A DNA stretch of 64,000 bases, from NCBI RefSeq assembly GCF_000379765.1, contig NZ_KB903435.1, positions 124,110 to 188,109 of the forward strand. Reading direction: 5' to 3'. The notes under the pieces were generated by a model. It was not told the DNA's origin and did not search any database. It saw only the letters and a list, made by a program, of their open reading frames with translations. Both the position numbers and the translations under genes were made by a program. This stretch comes from Flexithrix dorotheae DSM 6795. GTDB lineage: Bacteria; Bacteroidota; Bacteroidia; Cytophagales; Flammeovirgaceae. Shown here piece by piece: positions 24,145 to 33,740 of the stretch (position 1 is the stretch's first letter; each line of letters starts with the position of its first letter).

Positions 24145-26511
24145 CTAAACAAACTCAGAAAACCTTCCGGGGAATTTTTCATTGTAATATTTAAAATACA
24201 AGTGCTCGTACTGTTCGAAGGTGGTTTTAGCCAGGGTGTGTTTTCCCTCCTCTATTAAAAGCCTGATTTTGTGTTCCAATGCAGCTTCATTGAGGGGATC
24301 GAGGGTAAAAATGATGTTAGTAAGTTTCAATAAATCAGTTTTATTTAAACCCAACTGATTTTCATTTAAAGTGGGAATTAAAATTTCCAGCAATTCTTCT
24401 GTAAGCTGACTTTTGAACTTATCCAGCCAGTCATACTGCATATTTGGTGAAAGCAATCCTACCTGGGGAATTTCCAGCATGGCCTTCAATATGTTTTTGC
24501 GAATCTCGGGCTGAGGTTGTTGTAAATAATTTGCTTTTGCCTCCCAATAATCAGCCAGATCGCAATACACATTTTTCTCAAAGATGATTTTCCAGAGTTT
24601 ATCATCGTAGGTGATAGAAATTCCGGTATTTTGAGCCAGAATTTCCCTTAATCTTTTGATTTGTGTACTCCGGTTATTTTTTGCTCCTTCAAAAGAATGC
24701 CCAGCCCATAAAATGTCTGACATTTTTTTAGAGGTAATCCCTTTATTTTTAATCGTAAAAAGTAGTAAAAGTACAAAGAGTTCTCTTCGCTTTGGGGAAA
24801 ACAGGGCGGTGAGTTCCTTCCCATTTTTGTTGATTAGTTTAAATCCGCCAAAAAGAAAAACTCCACAGGCAGGGATGGTTTTTTTGATAGAATCAAAATT
24901 TAAAACCTCTTTTGAATTCTTATTTGAGGTGGGAAAAGCAGATTTTTTTTCCTCCCCTGGTTTTTTCTTTTTTATTAGATAAAGGATACCCCCGGAAATA
25001 AAAAACAGGGCAGAAAAGAGCCACAGTAAGGATTTTGAATCAGATTGCGCTTCATTAAGGCTATCAATATTTTCATAAATTTCCCTGATTTCAAGATCAC
25101 TTAAGGCGCGATTCCAAATAAGCAGGTCGTCTAATCCTCCTTCAAAATACTCATCCCAAAGGTTAGTTCCTATCAGTAAAGATTGGGGAGAAACGGTGAT
25201 TTCGGAGGCAGGAAGTCTTCCGGCCAGTTTCCCATTGTAATAAAATAGAACTTCTTTATTGGCCATATACACATAAGCCACATGTTGCCAGGTGTCACCT
25301 TTTACTACCGAAGCATCATTGATATGGTCTTTTATATCAGGAGTGGTAAAATGCAGATAACCATCAAAAACTTTGGCACTGAAGACTTCTCCCATGCCCA
25401 CAATACTTCTTCCCCCAATCAGGTTGGCAGGTTTGATCCAGGCTGAAATAGTGATCTCCTCCATGGAAAGTGAAGATGGGATTCCGTAGTCTATGTAATG
25501 GCCTTCCCCATTGAAACTGGCATATTTCCCCCTTTCCTCATCTGTTTCAAATTCAATGTAACTGTAAAGAAGTTGCTGATCCGGATTCGCTTTGTTAGTG
25601 AGATTTTCATCGAAATCGAAATGATATTGTAAATGATCAAATAACCGAAATTTACTGGCCCGAAAAAGTTTAACCACGTTTGAATTCAAGTTGTTAAAAT
25701 TCATCACATCAGGGGAAAAACGGTATCCCCGTTTGTGAGGGCTGATTCTGGTTTGGGAAACATGAATTTTACCAGAGCTGGTCAGTTCCGGGAGCTCATT
25801 CCAGGAAACATTTTCAAGTTTTCGGTCTTTTTCGGCCACAATTGCTCTAAACCAGTTCTCCTGATTAATGTCATTCAAAATTTGGGAAATGTTTTCCTTT
25901 TCCGCAGTGAAGACAAAGTTTGGAAGCTTACCAGTCTGGTCAATAAAATCAAAAAACAACTGCTCAAAATTTCCCTCAAAAGGAGCTGGTAGTGAAATAA
26001 AAGAAAGGTCATTGGTGATTTTGCCTTCTTTTTCTTCCGGAATGAACTTGTTTTCTTCAAGCCTGAAATACCTTAAATAATTGGAGGCATTTAAAAATTT
26101 TGGGTGCTGCTCTGCAAATACAAATAACCTGCTTTTCCCATCGAGTGCTATTCCCAAAAGCGGATCAGCCTTTTCGGGGGAAAATAAATGGGTTTGAAGT
26201 TTATATTTTTTCAATTTTTCATAAAAACCTGTGGCCTTATCTTTCAAAATAAGACAAACCAATCTTTTTTCGTCCTTTTCCAAAAAAGCTTTTATTCCTT
26301 TCAACCTTTCTTCATTCAGTTGAGAAGTTTCCCCAAAGAGGGCCATTTGATAACCTATAGTCTCCTCAGGACCAGCTTGCCGGATTTCTTCTACCAGAAA
26401 ACTGTAATCGTCCAGGTAATTTTGTGCAAAAAGCATCTTATCCTGGATCAACAATAAAAAAAACAGGAGAAATAAAGGTGTGTGGATTTTATGATGATAT
26501 TGGCATTTCAT
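24145..26511 (-). CDS. Membrane one-component regulator: periplasmic LamG domain, TM helix, cytoplasmic winged helix
   Basis: A 788-aa protein with a signal/anchor at about 12-29, a large periplasmic region ending in a LamG/concanavalin-like domain (about 320-480: 'YIEFETDEERGKYASFNGEGHYIDYG', 'ITISAWIKPANLIGGRS', 'EGGLDDLLIWNRALSDLEIREIYEN'), a TM helix ('LLWLFSALFFISGGILYLI', about 496-514), then a cytoplasmic OmpR/SARP-like winged helix (about 555-650: 'FGGFKLINKNGKELT', 'SPKRRELFVLLLL', 'GAKNNRSTQIKRLREIL') and a helical C-terminal domain. It should sense a ligand outside and bind DNA inside, like ToxR-type regulators. It heads the minus-strand keto-sugar set, 160 bp from the NagB-like gene, so these genes are its likely targets. 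Confidence 0.75.
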   Translation of the reverse strand: MKCQYHHKIHTPLFLLFFLLLIQDKMLFAQNYLDDYSFLVEEIRQAGPEETIGYQMALFGETSQLNEERLKGIKAFLEKDEKRLVCLILKDKATGFYEKLKKYKLQTHLFSPEKADPLLGIALDGKSRLFVFAEQHPKFLNASNYLRYFRLEENKFIPEEKEGKITNDLSFISLPAPFEGNFEQLFFDFIDQTGKLPNFVFTAEKENISQILNDINQENWFRAIVAEKDRKLENVSWNELPELTSSGKIHVSQTRISPHKRGYRFSPDVMNFNNLNSNVVKLFRASKFRLFDHLQYHFDFDENLTNKANPDQQLLYSYIEFETDEERGKYASFNGEGHYIDYGIPSSLSMEEITISAWIKPANLIGGRSIVGMGEVFSAKVFDGYLHFTTPDIKDHINDASVVKGDTWQHVAYVYMANKEVLFYYNGKLAGRLPASEITVSPQSLLIGTNLWDEYFEGGLDDLLIWNRALSDLEIREIYENIDSLNEAQSDSKSLLWLFSALFFISGGILYLIKKKKPGEEKKSAFPTSNKNSKEVLNFDSIKKTIPACGVFLFGGFKLINKNGKELTALFSPKRRELFVLLLLFTIKNKGITSKKMSDILWAGHSFEGAKNNRSTQIKRLREILAQNTGISITYDDKLWKIIFEKNVYCDLADYWEAKANYLQQPQPEIRKNILKAMLEIPQVGLLSPNMQYDWLDKFKSQLTEELLEILIPTLNENQLGLNKTDLLKLTNIIFTLDPLNEAALEHKIRLLIEEGKHTLAKTTFEQYEHLYFKYYNEKFPGRFSEFV

Positions 26512-26674
26512 TAAGGGTAAAATTAATCAATAATTTTTTAGGTTAGGTATTCTGTTTTCTTGTCTTTGTGCAAGAATAGAGTAAGCTTAACAGAGTCTTC
26601 AAAATAATTCAATAATTTTGAAAGGATTTGCTAGTTATTTGCTTATTTTTCAAAGCAAGTTATAATTAATATGA

Positions 26675-27223
26675 ATGCTATTGGAGAATAAAAAAGAAGT
26701 AATATGGGAAGGTAAGCCTGATTTTTATCCTTACTTGGTTAAATCCTTTCAAATAATAACAGTGGGTTTTAAAACTGGGATTTTGGTTTATTTAATTTTT
26801 CCAGTTATGATCTATACGATTACTTTTTTCGCAACTCTTTCCTGGGAGCAACCATTTTTATCCTACTTTGTAAGGAAAGATATTCTAATATTTTGTGGTT
26901 TTATTATTTTACTTTCGGTTGGTGAAGCTATTAAATACTTGATTTTCTACCCCAATTTAAAGTATTCAGTTTTAACAAATTCTCTAAAAATTCAAAAAAA
27001 GCTTTTTAGAGAAGGTGAAGTGGAATTTAGATTTGATCTAATTAAATCCTGTAGGTTAGAAAGACAATGGATAGACAAATATTTTGAAGTCGGTACCATA
27101 GTATTTAGCTGTGGAGAATATTTTGAAAATGACAATGAAAAAATAGTAGAAAAAGAGTACCAGCTAGAGTTTTTAAGGAATTTTGAAGAAGTTTATCATA
27201 TGATTAACGATGCAAAGGTTTAA
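26675..27223 (+). CDS. Membrane protein with bacterial PH-like (bPH2/YdbS) domain
   Basis: A 182-aa protein with two TM segments (about 28-54 and 68-88) followed by a bPH2-type pattern: 'YPNLKYSVLTNSLKIQKKLFREGEVEFRFDLIKSCRLERQWIDKYFEVGTI' spans about residues 90-140 and contains the 'Y.vlT..l.i.....' repeat seen in YdbS-like proteins. The function of this group is unknown; some support protein export or membrane homeostasis. It stands alone, divergent from the LamG regulator. A second ATG 4 bp upstream is in another frame and stops early. Confidence 0.55.
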   Translation: MLLENKKEVIWEGKPDFYPYLVKSFQIITVGFKTGILVYLIFPVMIYTITFFATLSWEQPFLSYFVRKDILIFCGFIILLSVGEAIKYLIFYPNLKYSVLTNSLKIQKKLFREGEVEFRFDLIKSCRLERQWIDKYFEVGTIVFSCGEYFENDNEKIVEKEYQLEFLRNFEEVYHMINDAKV

Positions 27224-27255
27224 CCCCGATTCCTTAAGCATATTCCTTATCTAAG

Positions 27256-27287
27256 TTGTGATTAAGAAAGCCATTCTTTTAAATTTG
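27256..27287 (+). promoter_or_regulatory. Candidate Bacteroidota sigma-ABfr promoter for GH29 gene
   Basis: TTG at 27256-27258, a 21-bp spacer, then TAAATTTG at 27280-27287, a perfect match to TAnnTTTG. Transcription would begin near 27294, which leaves a proper leader only if translation starts at ATG 27321, not at the TTG at 27300. Confidence 0.6.
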
Positions 27288-27320
27288 AGATACTATTAAT
27301 TGAAACTTAATTTATTGAAA

Positions 27321-28733
27321 ATGAAAAATATCACTCATTTGGAGCAGTTCCAAAAAAGTGCAATTAAAATAATTGCCATTTCTTTTCTCATTTTTTCCCC
27401 CCTATTTTCTTTTGCTCAAAAGTATGAAGCCAATTGGGAATCTATAGATTCCAGACCTATTCCTGAATGGTTTTCTGATGCCAAATTTGGCATATTTATC
27501 CACTGGGGATTGTATGCTGTGCCAGCCTGGGGTCCAACTGATGCAGGAGTTTACGATAAATACGCAGAATGGTATTGGAGCAAACTGATGAATAAGGATT
27601 CTAAAGTCCATGAAAATTTCAAAAAATTCCATCACGAAACTTATGGAGAAGATTTTAAATATCAGGATTTTGTAAACGGCTTTAATTGCGAAATGTTTAA
27701 TCCTGACGACTGGGCAAAATTATTCAAAAAATCTGGAGCAAAATACGTGGTGCTTACCTCCAAACACCATGAAGGATTTACCCTCTGGCCAAGTGAACAA
27801 TCGTGGAATTGGAATGCGGTGGATGTAGGTCCGCATAGGGATTTGGCGGGTGATTTAATCAAATCGGTGAAAGGGGAAGGCCTGAAAATGGGCTATTATT
27901 ATTCCCTTTACGAATGGTTCAATCCCCAATACAAAGAAAATGTGGATGCCTATGTGGATCAGCACATGATTCCTCAAATGAAAGATTTGGTCACCCGATA
28001 TCAACCTGATGTTTTATGGACGGATGGAGAGTGGGATCATCCAAGTGAAGTATGGAAAAGTACGGAGTTTTTAGCCTGGCTCTACAATGATTCTCCGGTA
28101 AAGGAAAATGTGGTGGTAAATGACAGGTGGGGTAAAGAAACCCGTGGGAAACATGGAGGTTTTTTTACCACAGAATATGATTTGGTACATGAAGGAATAA
28201 AAACAGGTACGTTTCAGCGTGCCTGGGAAGAATGCCGGGGAATTGGTGGTTCATTTGGATATAACAGAAATGAAAACCTGGAAAGCTACTCTACCTCTGA
28301 AGGACTTGTACATATTCTGATTGATAAAGTGGCAAGAGGTGGGAATTTGCTGCTCAATATAGGCCCAACTGCTGATGGAAGGGTGCCAGTGATTATGCAA
28401 CAAAGACTGATGGACATGGGCAATTGGCTGGATGTGAATGGGGATGCCATTTATGGGACACAAATGTGGGAAAAGGCGGACGCCAACAAGCAGGACCATG
28501 TCTTTTTCACTCAAAAAGGCAATGATTTATATGTGATTTGCACCAAATTTCCAGAGAAATCTATCACTGTTAAAAACCTGAAAGGAGCCAAAGAAGTGAG
28601 TTTATTGGGATTTGAAGGAAAAGTGAAATATAAAGCTGGTGGAAGTTCGGTAACCATTACCCCTCCTGCAGTTACTCCAGCCACTAATCCTTGTGATTAT
28701 GCCTGGGTTTTTAAAGTTTCGCAGGCTTTGTAA
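27321..28733 (+). CDS. GH29 alpha-L-fucosidase
   Basis: A secreted enzyme of 470 aa from ATG 27321; the frame also opens at a TTG at 27300, but the promoter position favours the ATG. Signal peptide ends at 'LFSFAQ' (about residue 33). GH29 hallmarks: 'WFSDAKFGIFIHWGLYAVPAWGP', 'AKYVVLTSKHHEGFTLW' and the nucleophile region 'PDVLWTDGEWDHP' with Asp235 (ATG numbering). The C-terminal beta-sandwich starts near residue 385. It removes alpha-L-fucose from plant or algal glycans (fucose also occurs in rhamnogalacturonan II beside apiose). A strong terminator follows directly. Confidence 0.92.
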   Translation: MKNITHLEQFQKSAIKIIAISFLIFSPLFSFAQKYEANWESIDSRPIPEWFSDAKFGIFIHWGLYAVPAWGPTDAGVYDKYAEWYWSKLMNKDSKVHENFKKFHHETYGEDFKYQDFVNGFNCEMFNPDDWAKLFKKSGAKYVVLTSKHHEGFTLWPSEQSWNWNAVDVGPHRDLAGDLIKSVKGEGLKMGYYYSLYEWFNPQYKENVDAYVDQHMIPQMKDLVTRYQPDVLWTDGEWDHPSEVWKSTEFLAWLYNDSPVKENVVVNDRWGKETRGKHGGFFTTEYDLVHEGIKTGTFQRAWEECRGIGGSFGYNRNENLESYSTSEGLVHILIDKVARGGNLLLNIGPTADGRVPVIMQQRLMDMGNWLDVNGDAIYGTQMWEKADANKQDHVFFTQKGNDLYVICTKFPEKSITVKNLKGAKEVSLLGFEGKVKYKAGGSSVTITPPAVTPATNPCDYAWVFKVSQAL

Positions 28734-28754
28734 AATCTGCTTTTCAAAAGTGAA

Positions 28755-28800
28755 GAAAAGCCTTTTGCCTGAAAATGAAGGGGTAAAAGGCTTTTCTTTT
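28755..28800 (+). terminator. Rho-independent terminator after GH29 gene
   Basis: Stem of about 14 bp (AAAAGCCTTTTGCC at 28756-28769 pairing with 28782-28795) followed by CTTTT. It lies directly in front of the longest possible start of the next gene. Confidence 0.8.
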
Positions 28801-28855
28801 GAGGAATTTGACAAAATTTTCCGAAATTTGGAGTTATAAAAAATTAACCCGGATA

Positions 28856-31051
28856 TTGGAAAAGAAAGTTTATTTAATTACTCCCCCATTTACGCAACTT
28901 AATACGCCTTATCCGGCTACTACCTACCTTAAAGGTTTTCTGAATACCATTAATATTAGTGCTTTCCAATCTGATTTGGGAATAGATGTAATTTTGCGAC
29001 TTTTCTCAAAAAAAGGGTTGGAAAAACTTTTTCGGGAAGTAGAACAAAATGGTGATGAACTTTCAGAAAATGCCCAGCGGATGCTGAGTTTAAAAAAGGA
29101 TTATTTACTTACAATAGATTCGGTAATTGCTTTTCTTCAGGATAAAAATCCCACACTTGCCCATACGATATGTGATGGGGAATATTTACCTGAAGCATCT
29201 CGGTTTCAGCAATTAGAGGAATTGGACTGGGCATTTGGCACAATGGGCATTAGGGATAAAGCCCGGCATCTGGCTACACTTTACCTGGAAGATTTGGCGG
29301 ATTTCATCAAAGAAACAATTGATCCTCATTTTGGATTTAGCCGATATGCAGAGAGATTAGGGATGTCTGCCAATTCATTCGATGAAATTTATGAGGCTGT
29401 CTTAGCACCAGAGACTTTTGTGGATAATATTCTGGTGAATATTCTCAATCAGCGAATAAAAACCCAACAACCAGAAATAGTTTGTATTTCCGTGCCATTT
29501 CCCGGAAATCTTTATGGGGCTTTTAGGTGTGGGCAATTTATTAAAAACAATTATCCCCATGTCCATGTGGTATTGGGAGGGGGGTATGTCAACACTGAAC
29601 TGCGCTCTCTGACAGACTCAAGAGTATTTGATTTTGTAGATTTCATTACGCTGGATGATGGAGAAAGACCAATCCAGTGCCTGATTGAAATGTTGGAAGG
29701 CAAACGGGAACTCAAAAATTTGAAAAGAACTTTTTCCAGACATGAGGATGCGGTAATTTATTGGAATGGAGCACTGGAAGGAGATATTCCATTTTCCAAA
29801 ACGGGTACACCAGACTACAGCGATTTGCCCCTTAAAAATTACCTTTCAGTCATTGAGATTGTCAATCCTATGCACCGGCTTTGGAGTGATGGGCGATGGA
29901 ATAAATTGACATTGGCGCATGGTTGCTACTGGAAAAAATGTACATTCTGTGACATTTCCCTGGATTATATTGGGCGATATACTCCTGTAAATGCGAGTAT
30001 TATTTGTGACAGAATGGAAGAGTTGATCGCACAAACCGGGGAGTCTGGATTTCATTTTGTAGATGAAGCTGCTCCTCCCGCATTGATGCGTGATGTGGCC
30101 CTGGAAATTCTAAAAAGAGGACTTACTGTCACCTGGTGGACGAATATTCGTTTTGAGAAAAACTTTACAGCTGATTTGTGTAGGCTTTTACAGGCAGCTG
30201 GTTGCATGGCAGTATCGGGAGGTTTGGAAGTAGCTTCAGATCGCTTGCTGGATTTGATGAAAAAAGGGGTAACCGTAGCACAGGTGGCGAAAGTAGCAGA
30301 GAATTTTACCAAAGCAGGAATTATGGTGCATGCCTATTTAATGTACGGTTTTCCTACCCAAACAGCTCAGGAAACCATTGATTCGCTGGAAATGGTGAGG
30401 CAATTGTTTGAAGCCGGAGTAGTGCAGTCTGGTTTTTGGCACAGGTTTGCCATGACTGCGCATAGTCCTGTAGGCCTCAATCCGGCAGCATTTGGTGTGG
30501 TAAAAGTAGGACCGGATGAGGGCAGCTTTGCCAATAATGACCTGGTACATGAAGATCCGGATGGTGCCGATCATGCACAATTTAGTGAAGGACTCCGAAA
30601 ATCACTATTCAATTATATGCACGGGATTTGCCTGGATTTTCCACTTTACGAATGGTTCGATTTTAAAATTCCGAAAACCACTGTTCCGAAAAATTATATT
30701 CAAAAAGCGATTGCCAATTCCTACGATTTTGAATCAGAAAATTCCAAAGTGATCTGGCTGGGAAACTTGCCGGTATTTTCCGAAATTGAAGTAAATAAAA
30801 AAGGTAAAATCCGCAGGAAAGGGAAGATCACTATACACAATAAAGCAGAAAAAATTGAGCTGATAACAATGCCGGAAATCGGGAAATGGCTGTCCGAAAT
30901 ACTTCCAGAACTGGCCTCTTCGAACCCTGAAAAATATACTTTGGGAAAATTAATTGAAACATTTGAATCGCAGGGAATTGGAGATTTTGATAAACTGGCC
31001 AATAGTTTCACCTGGGGGAGATTAAGGGAATCAGGCTTGTTAATGCTTTAA
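28856..31051 (+). CDS. B12-binding radical SAM protein
   Basis: A large cytoplasmic enzyme, 731 aa from TTG 28856 (the frame is open from TTG 28799, right on the terminator of the upstream gene). The family N-terminus 'KVYLITPPFTQLNTPYPATTY' supports the later start. A cobalamin-binding Rossmann-like region follows ('VCISVPFPGNLYGAFRCGQFI', 'VVLGGGYVNTEL'), then the radical SAM cluster motif 'HGCYWKKCTFCDISLDY', with cysteines spaced CxxxxCxxC-like (C-YWKK-C-TF-C), and a TIM-barrel 'GLEVASDRLLDLMKKGVT'. Substrate unknown. No maturation partner or precursor peptide is adjacent. Neither start has a good ribosome site, normal for this phylum. Confidence 0.82.
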   Translation: MEKKVYLITPPFTQLNTPYPATTYLKGFLNTINISAFQSDLGIDVILRLFSKKGLEKLFREVEQNGDELSENAQRMLSLKKDYLLTIDSVIAFLQDKNPTLAHTICDGEYLPEASRFQQLEELDWAFGTMGIRDKARHLATLYLEDLADFIKETIDPHFGFSRYAERLGMSANSFDEIYEAVLAPETFVDNILVNILNQRIKTQQPEIVCISVPFPGNLYGAFRCGQFIKNNYPHVHVVLGGGYVNTELRSLTDSRVFDFVDFITLDDGERPIQCLIEMLEGKRELKNLKRTFSRHEDAVIYWNGALEGDIPFSKTGTPDYSDLPLKNYLSVIEIVNPMHRLWSDGRWNKLTLAHGCYWKKCTFCDISLDYIGRYTPVNASIICDRMEELIAQTGESGFHFVDEAAPPALMRDVALEILKRGLTVTWWTNIRFEKNFTADLCRLLQAAGCMAVSGGLEVASDRLLDLMKKGVTVAQVAKVAENFTKAGIMVHAYLMYGFPTQTAQETIDSLEMVRQLFEAGVVQSGFWHRFAMTAHSPVGLNPAAFGVVKVGPDEGSFANNDLVHEDPDGADHAQFSEGLRKSLFNYMHGICLDFPLYEWFDFKIPKTTVPKNYIQKAIANSYDFESENSKVIWLGNLPVFSEIEVNKKGKIRRKGKITIHNKAEKIELITMPEIGKWLSEILPELASSNPEKYTLGKLIETFESQGIGDFDKLANSFTWGRLRESGLLML

Positions 31052-31298
31052 AATCGGAGAAAACTTGAATAAAAACACTGATGGCAATAGCCATTAACTC
31101 ACAATTAGGGCATATTTCTTCATTTTTTTGTTAATAAATATTCCTTTCTCAAAAAATCTTAGAGATTTGCAAATTAAATAATATTAGAAACCAAGTATTA
31201 GGCAATCAGAAAGTAATTGAACAGAACAAATTTTAATCTAAAATTTAAATTCACCCTTATCATCAATTACTGCCACAATGCTTTTTAACTGAAACTAA

Positions 31299-32021
31299 AT
31301 GGCTGGCACTTCTTTAAAAATTAATTTTCTGGCGTTTTCCCTTGAAATTTTATCGGTTCTTATTGGAATTTCTATTGTATTTGGCATTAACAATATGCTG
31401 GAAGAAAATGAAAGAGCTGCAAATGAAATCGCTACTTTAAGACAAATAAAGGCTGCATTACAAAGTGATAAAACCACGATAGCCCAAAATTTAAAGGCAC
31501 ATCAAAAAGGATTGGGAGCATATAATGCCATCAACCATTATATGGAAGTCGTAGATTATTCTTTTAATGATTCTATGAGTGTATTTTTTAATGATTTATT
31601 GGCAGAAGAGCTGCTTACCTGTAATAAAGGTGCTTACGAAGCAGCAAAATCCGGTGGTTTGGATAAAATAACCAATGCCCAACTTCGCTCACAAATAGCC
31701 AATTATTATGAGCATGATTTTGCAGAATTGGAAAAGTTCGAAGATTCCTATTATCCATTGCAATTTCACCAGCGATTTTCAGGCTATTTCAGCAGAAACT
31801 TCACCAACTATAAATATGCTTTTGAAGGTGACAAAATGGTGAAGTTTACCATTTCTCCAAAAGATTTTTACCGTTTTCGCAGAGATGATGAATTACGCTA
31901 TCTTCTGGAGGAGGTATATTTTGGGCGAAAGTTTATACTGAAAAAATATGCCGCTTTTAGCCAACAAATAGAAAACCTAGAGAATAGCCTTGATAATGAA
32001 ATAAATGCCCTTCAGGAATAA
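31299..32021 (+). CDS. Small membrane-anchored protein of DUF6090-like type
   Basis: A 240-aa protein with one TM helix near the N-terminus (about 10-32, 'LAFSLEILSVLIGISIVFGINN') and a mostly helical remainder, with 'NEIATLRQIKAALQSDKTTI' just after the membrane helix and repeated Tyr/Phe-rich helices. This layout matches a family common in Bacteroidota (DUF6090-like) with no known function. It stands alone; no operon partner is evident. Confidence 0.5.
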   Translation: MAGTSLKINFLAFSLEILSVLIGISIVFGINNMLEENERAANEIATLRQIKAALQSDKTTIAQNLKAHQKGLGAYNAINHYMEVVDYSFNDSMSVFFNDLLAEELLTCNKGAYEAAKSGGLDKITNAQLRSQIANYYEHDFAELEKFEDSYYPLQFHQRFSGYFSRNFTNYKYAFEGDKMVKFTISPKDFYRFRRDDELRYLLEEVYFGRKFILKKYAAFSQQIENLENSLDNEINALQE

Positions 32022-32234
32022 GGGCTGAGGAAAGTAATTTCCTGGTTTTTTTCATTAATGATTAGAAATGCGGTAGGATTTGCTAATAACAATTTGTTAT
32101 GGAAAGGCCTGTTTAATCCACATACAAATTTCTCCTGAAAGTTTTGTTTTTTTAAAATAAACTAGATGGAAAATGGAAAAGTAAAGGAAGTTATTTGTAG
32201 CCTTGTAAATTATCAAAAATAATTATTTTAGTTT

Positions 32235-32267
32235 TTTGCTTTAAAGGAAAGGGGTTTTTTATCTTTA
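32235..32267 (+). promoter_or_regulatory. Candidate promoter for M48 protease gene
   Basis: TTTTG ending at 32238, a 21-bp spacer, then TATCTTTA at 32260-32267, one mismatch from TAnnTTTG. It lies 29 bp before the start codon. Confidence 0.45.
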
Positions 32268-32295
32268 GGATATCAAAATTTAACCTGAAATTATA

Positions 32296-33735
32296 ATGAT
32301 TAAAACGAATAGACTTCAAACTTTTTTTGTACTTGCTTTCCTGTGTGTTTATGCAATGTCAGGTTTTGCCCAAAACACTGACCTGGATAAAAAATTAGGT
32401 GCTGAAAATGCAGCGGCAGTAGAACAAAGCATGGGTTTATATGATGCTCCAAAAACTTTACAATTTGTAGATGCAATCGGTCAAAGACTGGTGAAAAATC
32501 TAGGAGATCAGCCCTTTAAGTACAGGTTTCATCTGGTAGATATGGAAGAGCCAAATGCCTTTGCGCTTCCCGGAGGATATATTTATGTTTCCAGAGGGTT
32601 GGTTGTTTTGGCCAATACTGAAGATGAACTGGCTGATGTGATCAGCCATGAAATTATCCATGTGAACAGGAGACATTCGGTAAAAGGAATGAAGCGAAAT
32701 ATTTTGCCCAATATCCTGAAAGTTCCCGGAAATATTGTAGGTAGTGTGATCAATAGCGATTTGGGCAATATCATTAATACACCCTTTGAAATGACTATTG
32801 CCGGATATGGCAGAAAGCAGGAAAAGGAAGCGGATGAATATGGTATTCAGCTTGCGGCAAAAACCGGCTATGAACCACAACAACTTGCTATTATTTTAAG
32901 GAATTTATCCACTTCCCTGGAGCACCAGACTGGTGAAGCTGAAAAAAAATCTTATTTGAATGATCACCCTTTTACACCCAAAAGAGTAGAATATATAAAT
33001 GAGAAATCCGAAGAAATTCAGGTTTCCAAAGCAGCTCCTATTACCCAAAATAAAGCAGAATTTCTCGCAAAGCTGGACGGGGTGCATTTTGGTGAAAATC
33101 CAAAACAAGGGGTGTTTGCAGGAACAAAGTTTATTCATCCGGATATGAATTTTGTGATAGATTTTCCGGAAAAATGGCTGACATCCAATAGTCCGCGGGT
33201 CGTAGGAGCAGTTGATGAAAACCAGCAGGGAATGATTTTATTGCAGGCTGAGGAGAGCAATGACAGCCCTGAAGTGTATGCTCAAAAATTTGAAAATGCG
33301 CTGAAAGAAAAATATAAAATGGAGCTTGATCCCAAAGCAAAAAAAACACTTGATATTAATGGACAAAAGGGCTACATGATTACCATGGCTATGGAAGATA
33401 AAGGACAGGTGGTTTTTATAAATATGGTCTGGTTTAAAATTGGGAATCAACTCATGAGGCTTGTAGGGATGGACTATGGCAATTTTAAAGATGCCTTTAT
33501 TAATTGTGCCCAAAGTATAAAATCCTTATCCTCTTCCGACAAGGGGCTGGTGAAAAACAGGGTCTTAAGAGTGGTGAAAGCAAAAGAAGGAGAATCTTTT
33601 GAAGCTTTGGGAAAACGCCTAAATAATTATTGGGACCCTAAATTTACGGCAATAGCCAATGGTTTAGAAGAAAATACCAAATTGAAGGAGGGCGATTTAA
33701 TTAAAATTATTGCAGAAGAACCTTATTTTAAATAA
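32296..33735 (+). CDS. Exported M48-family zinc metalloprotease
   Basis: A 479-aa protein with signal peptide to about residue 25 ('MSGFAQ') and an M48 (BepA/LoiP-like) protease domain: 'NAFALPGGYIYVSRGLVVLAN' (87-107), zinc motif HEIIH at 118-122 and third-ligand motif 'EKEADEYGIQLA' near 177-188. The C-terminal half is non-catalytic, with 'PDMNFVIDFPEKWLTSN' (about 283-299) and a LysM-like end 'RVVKAKEGESFEALGKRL...LKEGDLIKIIAEEPYF'. Periplasmic quality control of envelope proteins is the usual role of such enzymes. The DUF4136 lipoprotein gene follows after 5 bp, forming an operon. Confidence 0.88.
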   Translation: MIKTNRLQTFFVLAFLCVYAMSGFAQNTDLDKKLGAENAAAVEQSMGLYDAPKTLQFVDAIGQRLVKNLGDQPFKYRFHLVDMEEPNAFALPGGYIYVSRGLVVLANTEDELADVISHEIIHVNRRHSVKGMKRNILPNILKVPGNIVGSVINSDLGNIINTPFEMTIAGYGRKQEKEADEYGIQLAAKTGYEPQQLAIILRNLSTSLEHQTGEAEKKSYLNDHPFTPKRVEYINEKSEEIQVSKAAPITQNKAEFLAKLDGVHFGENPKQGVFAGTKFIHPDMNFVIDFPEKWLTSNSPRVVGAVDENQQGMILLQAEESNDSPEVYAQKFENALKEKYKMELDPKAKKTLDINGQKGYMITMAMEDKGQVVFINMVWFKIGNQLMRLVGMDYGNFKDAFINCAQSIKSLSSSDKGLVKNRVLRVVKAKEGESFEALGKRLNNYWDPKFTAIANGLEENTKLKEGDLIKIIAEEPYFK

Positions 33736-33740
33736 CACTT

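Noticed and set aside
27300-27320. TTG start for the GH29 gene
   Set aside because: The perfect TAAATTTG box at 27280-27287 would place the RNA start only a few bases before it, and the ATG at 27321 begins a normal signal peptide.
31052-31298. Cobalamin riboswitch or precursor peptide near the B12 radical SAM gene
   Set aside because: The flanks show no B12-box-like conserved sequence and no small ORF with a leader-core pattern.
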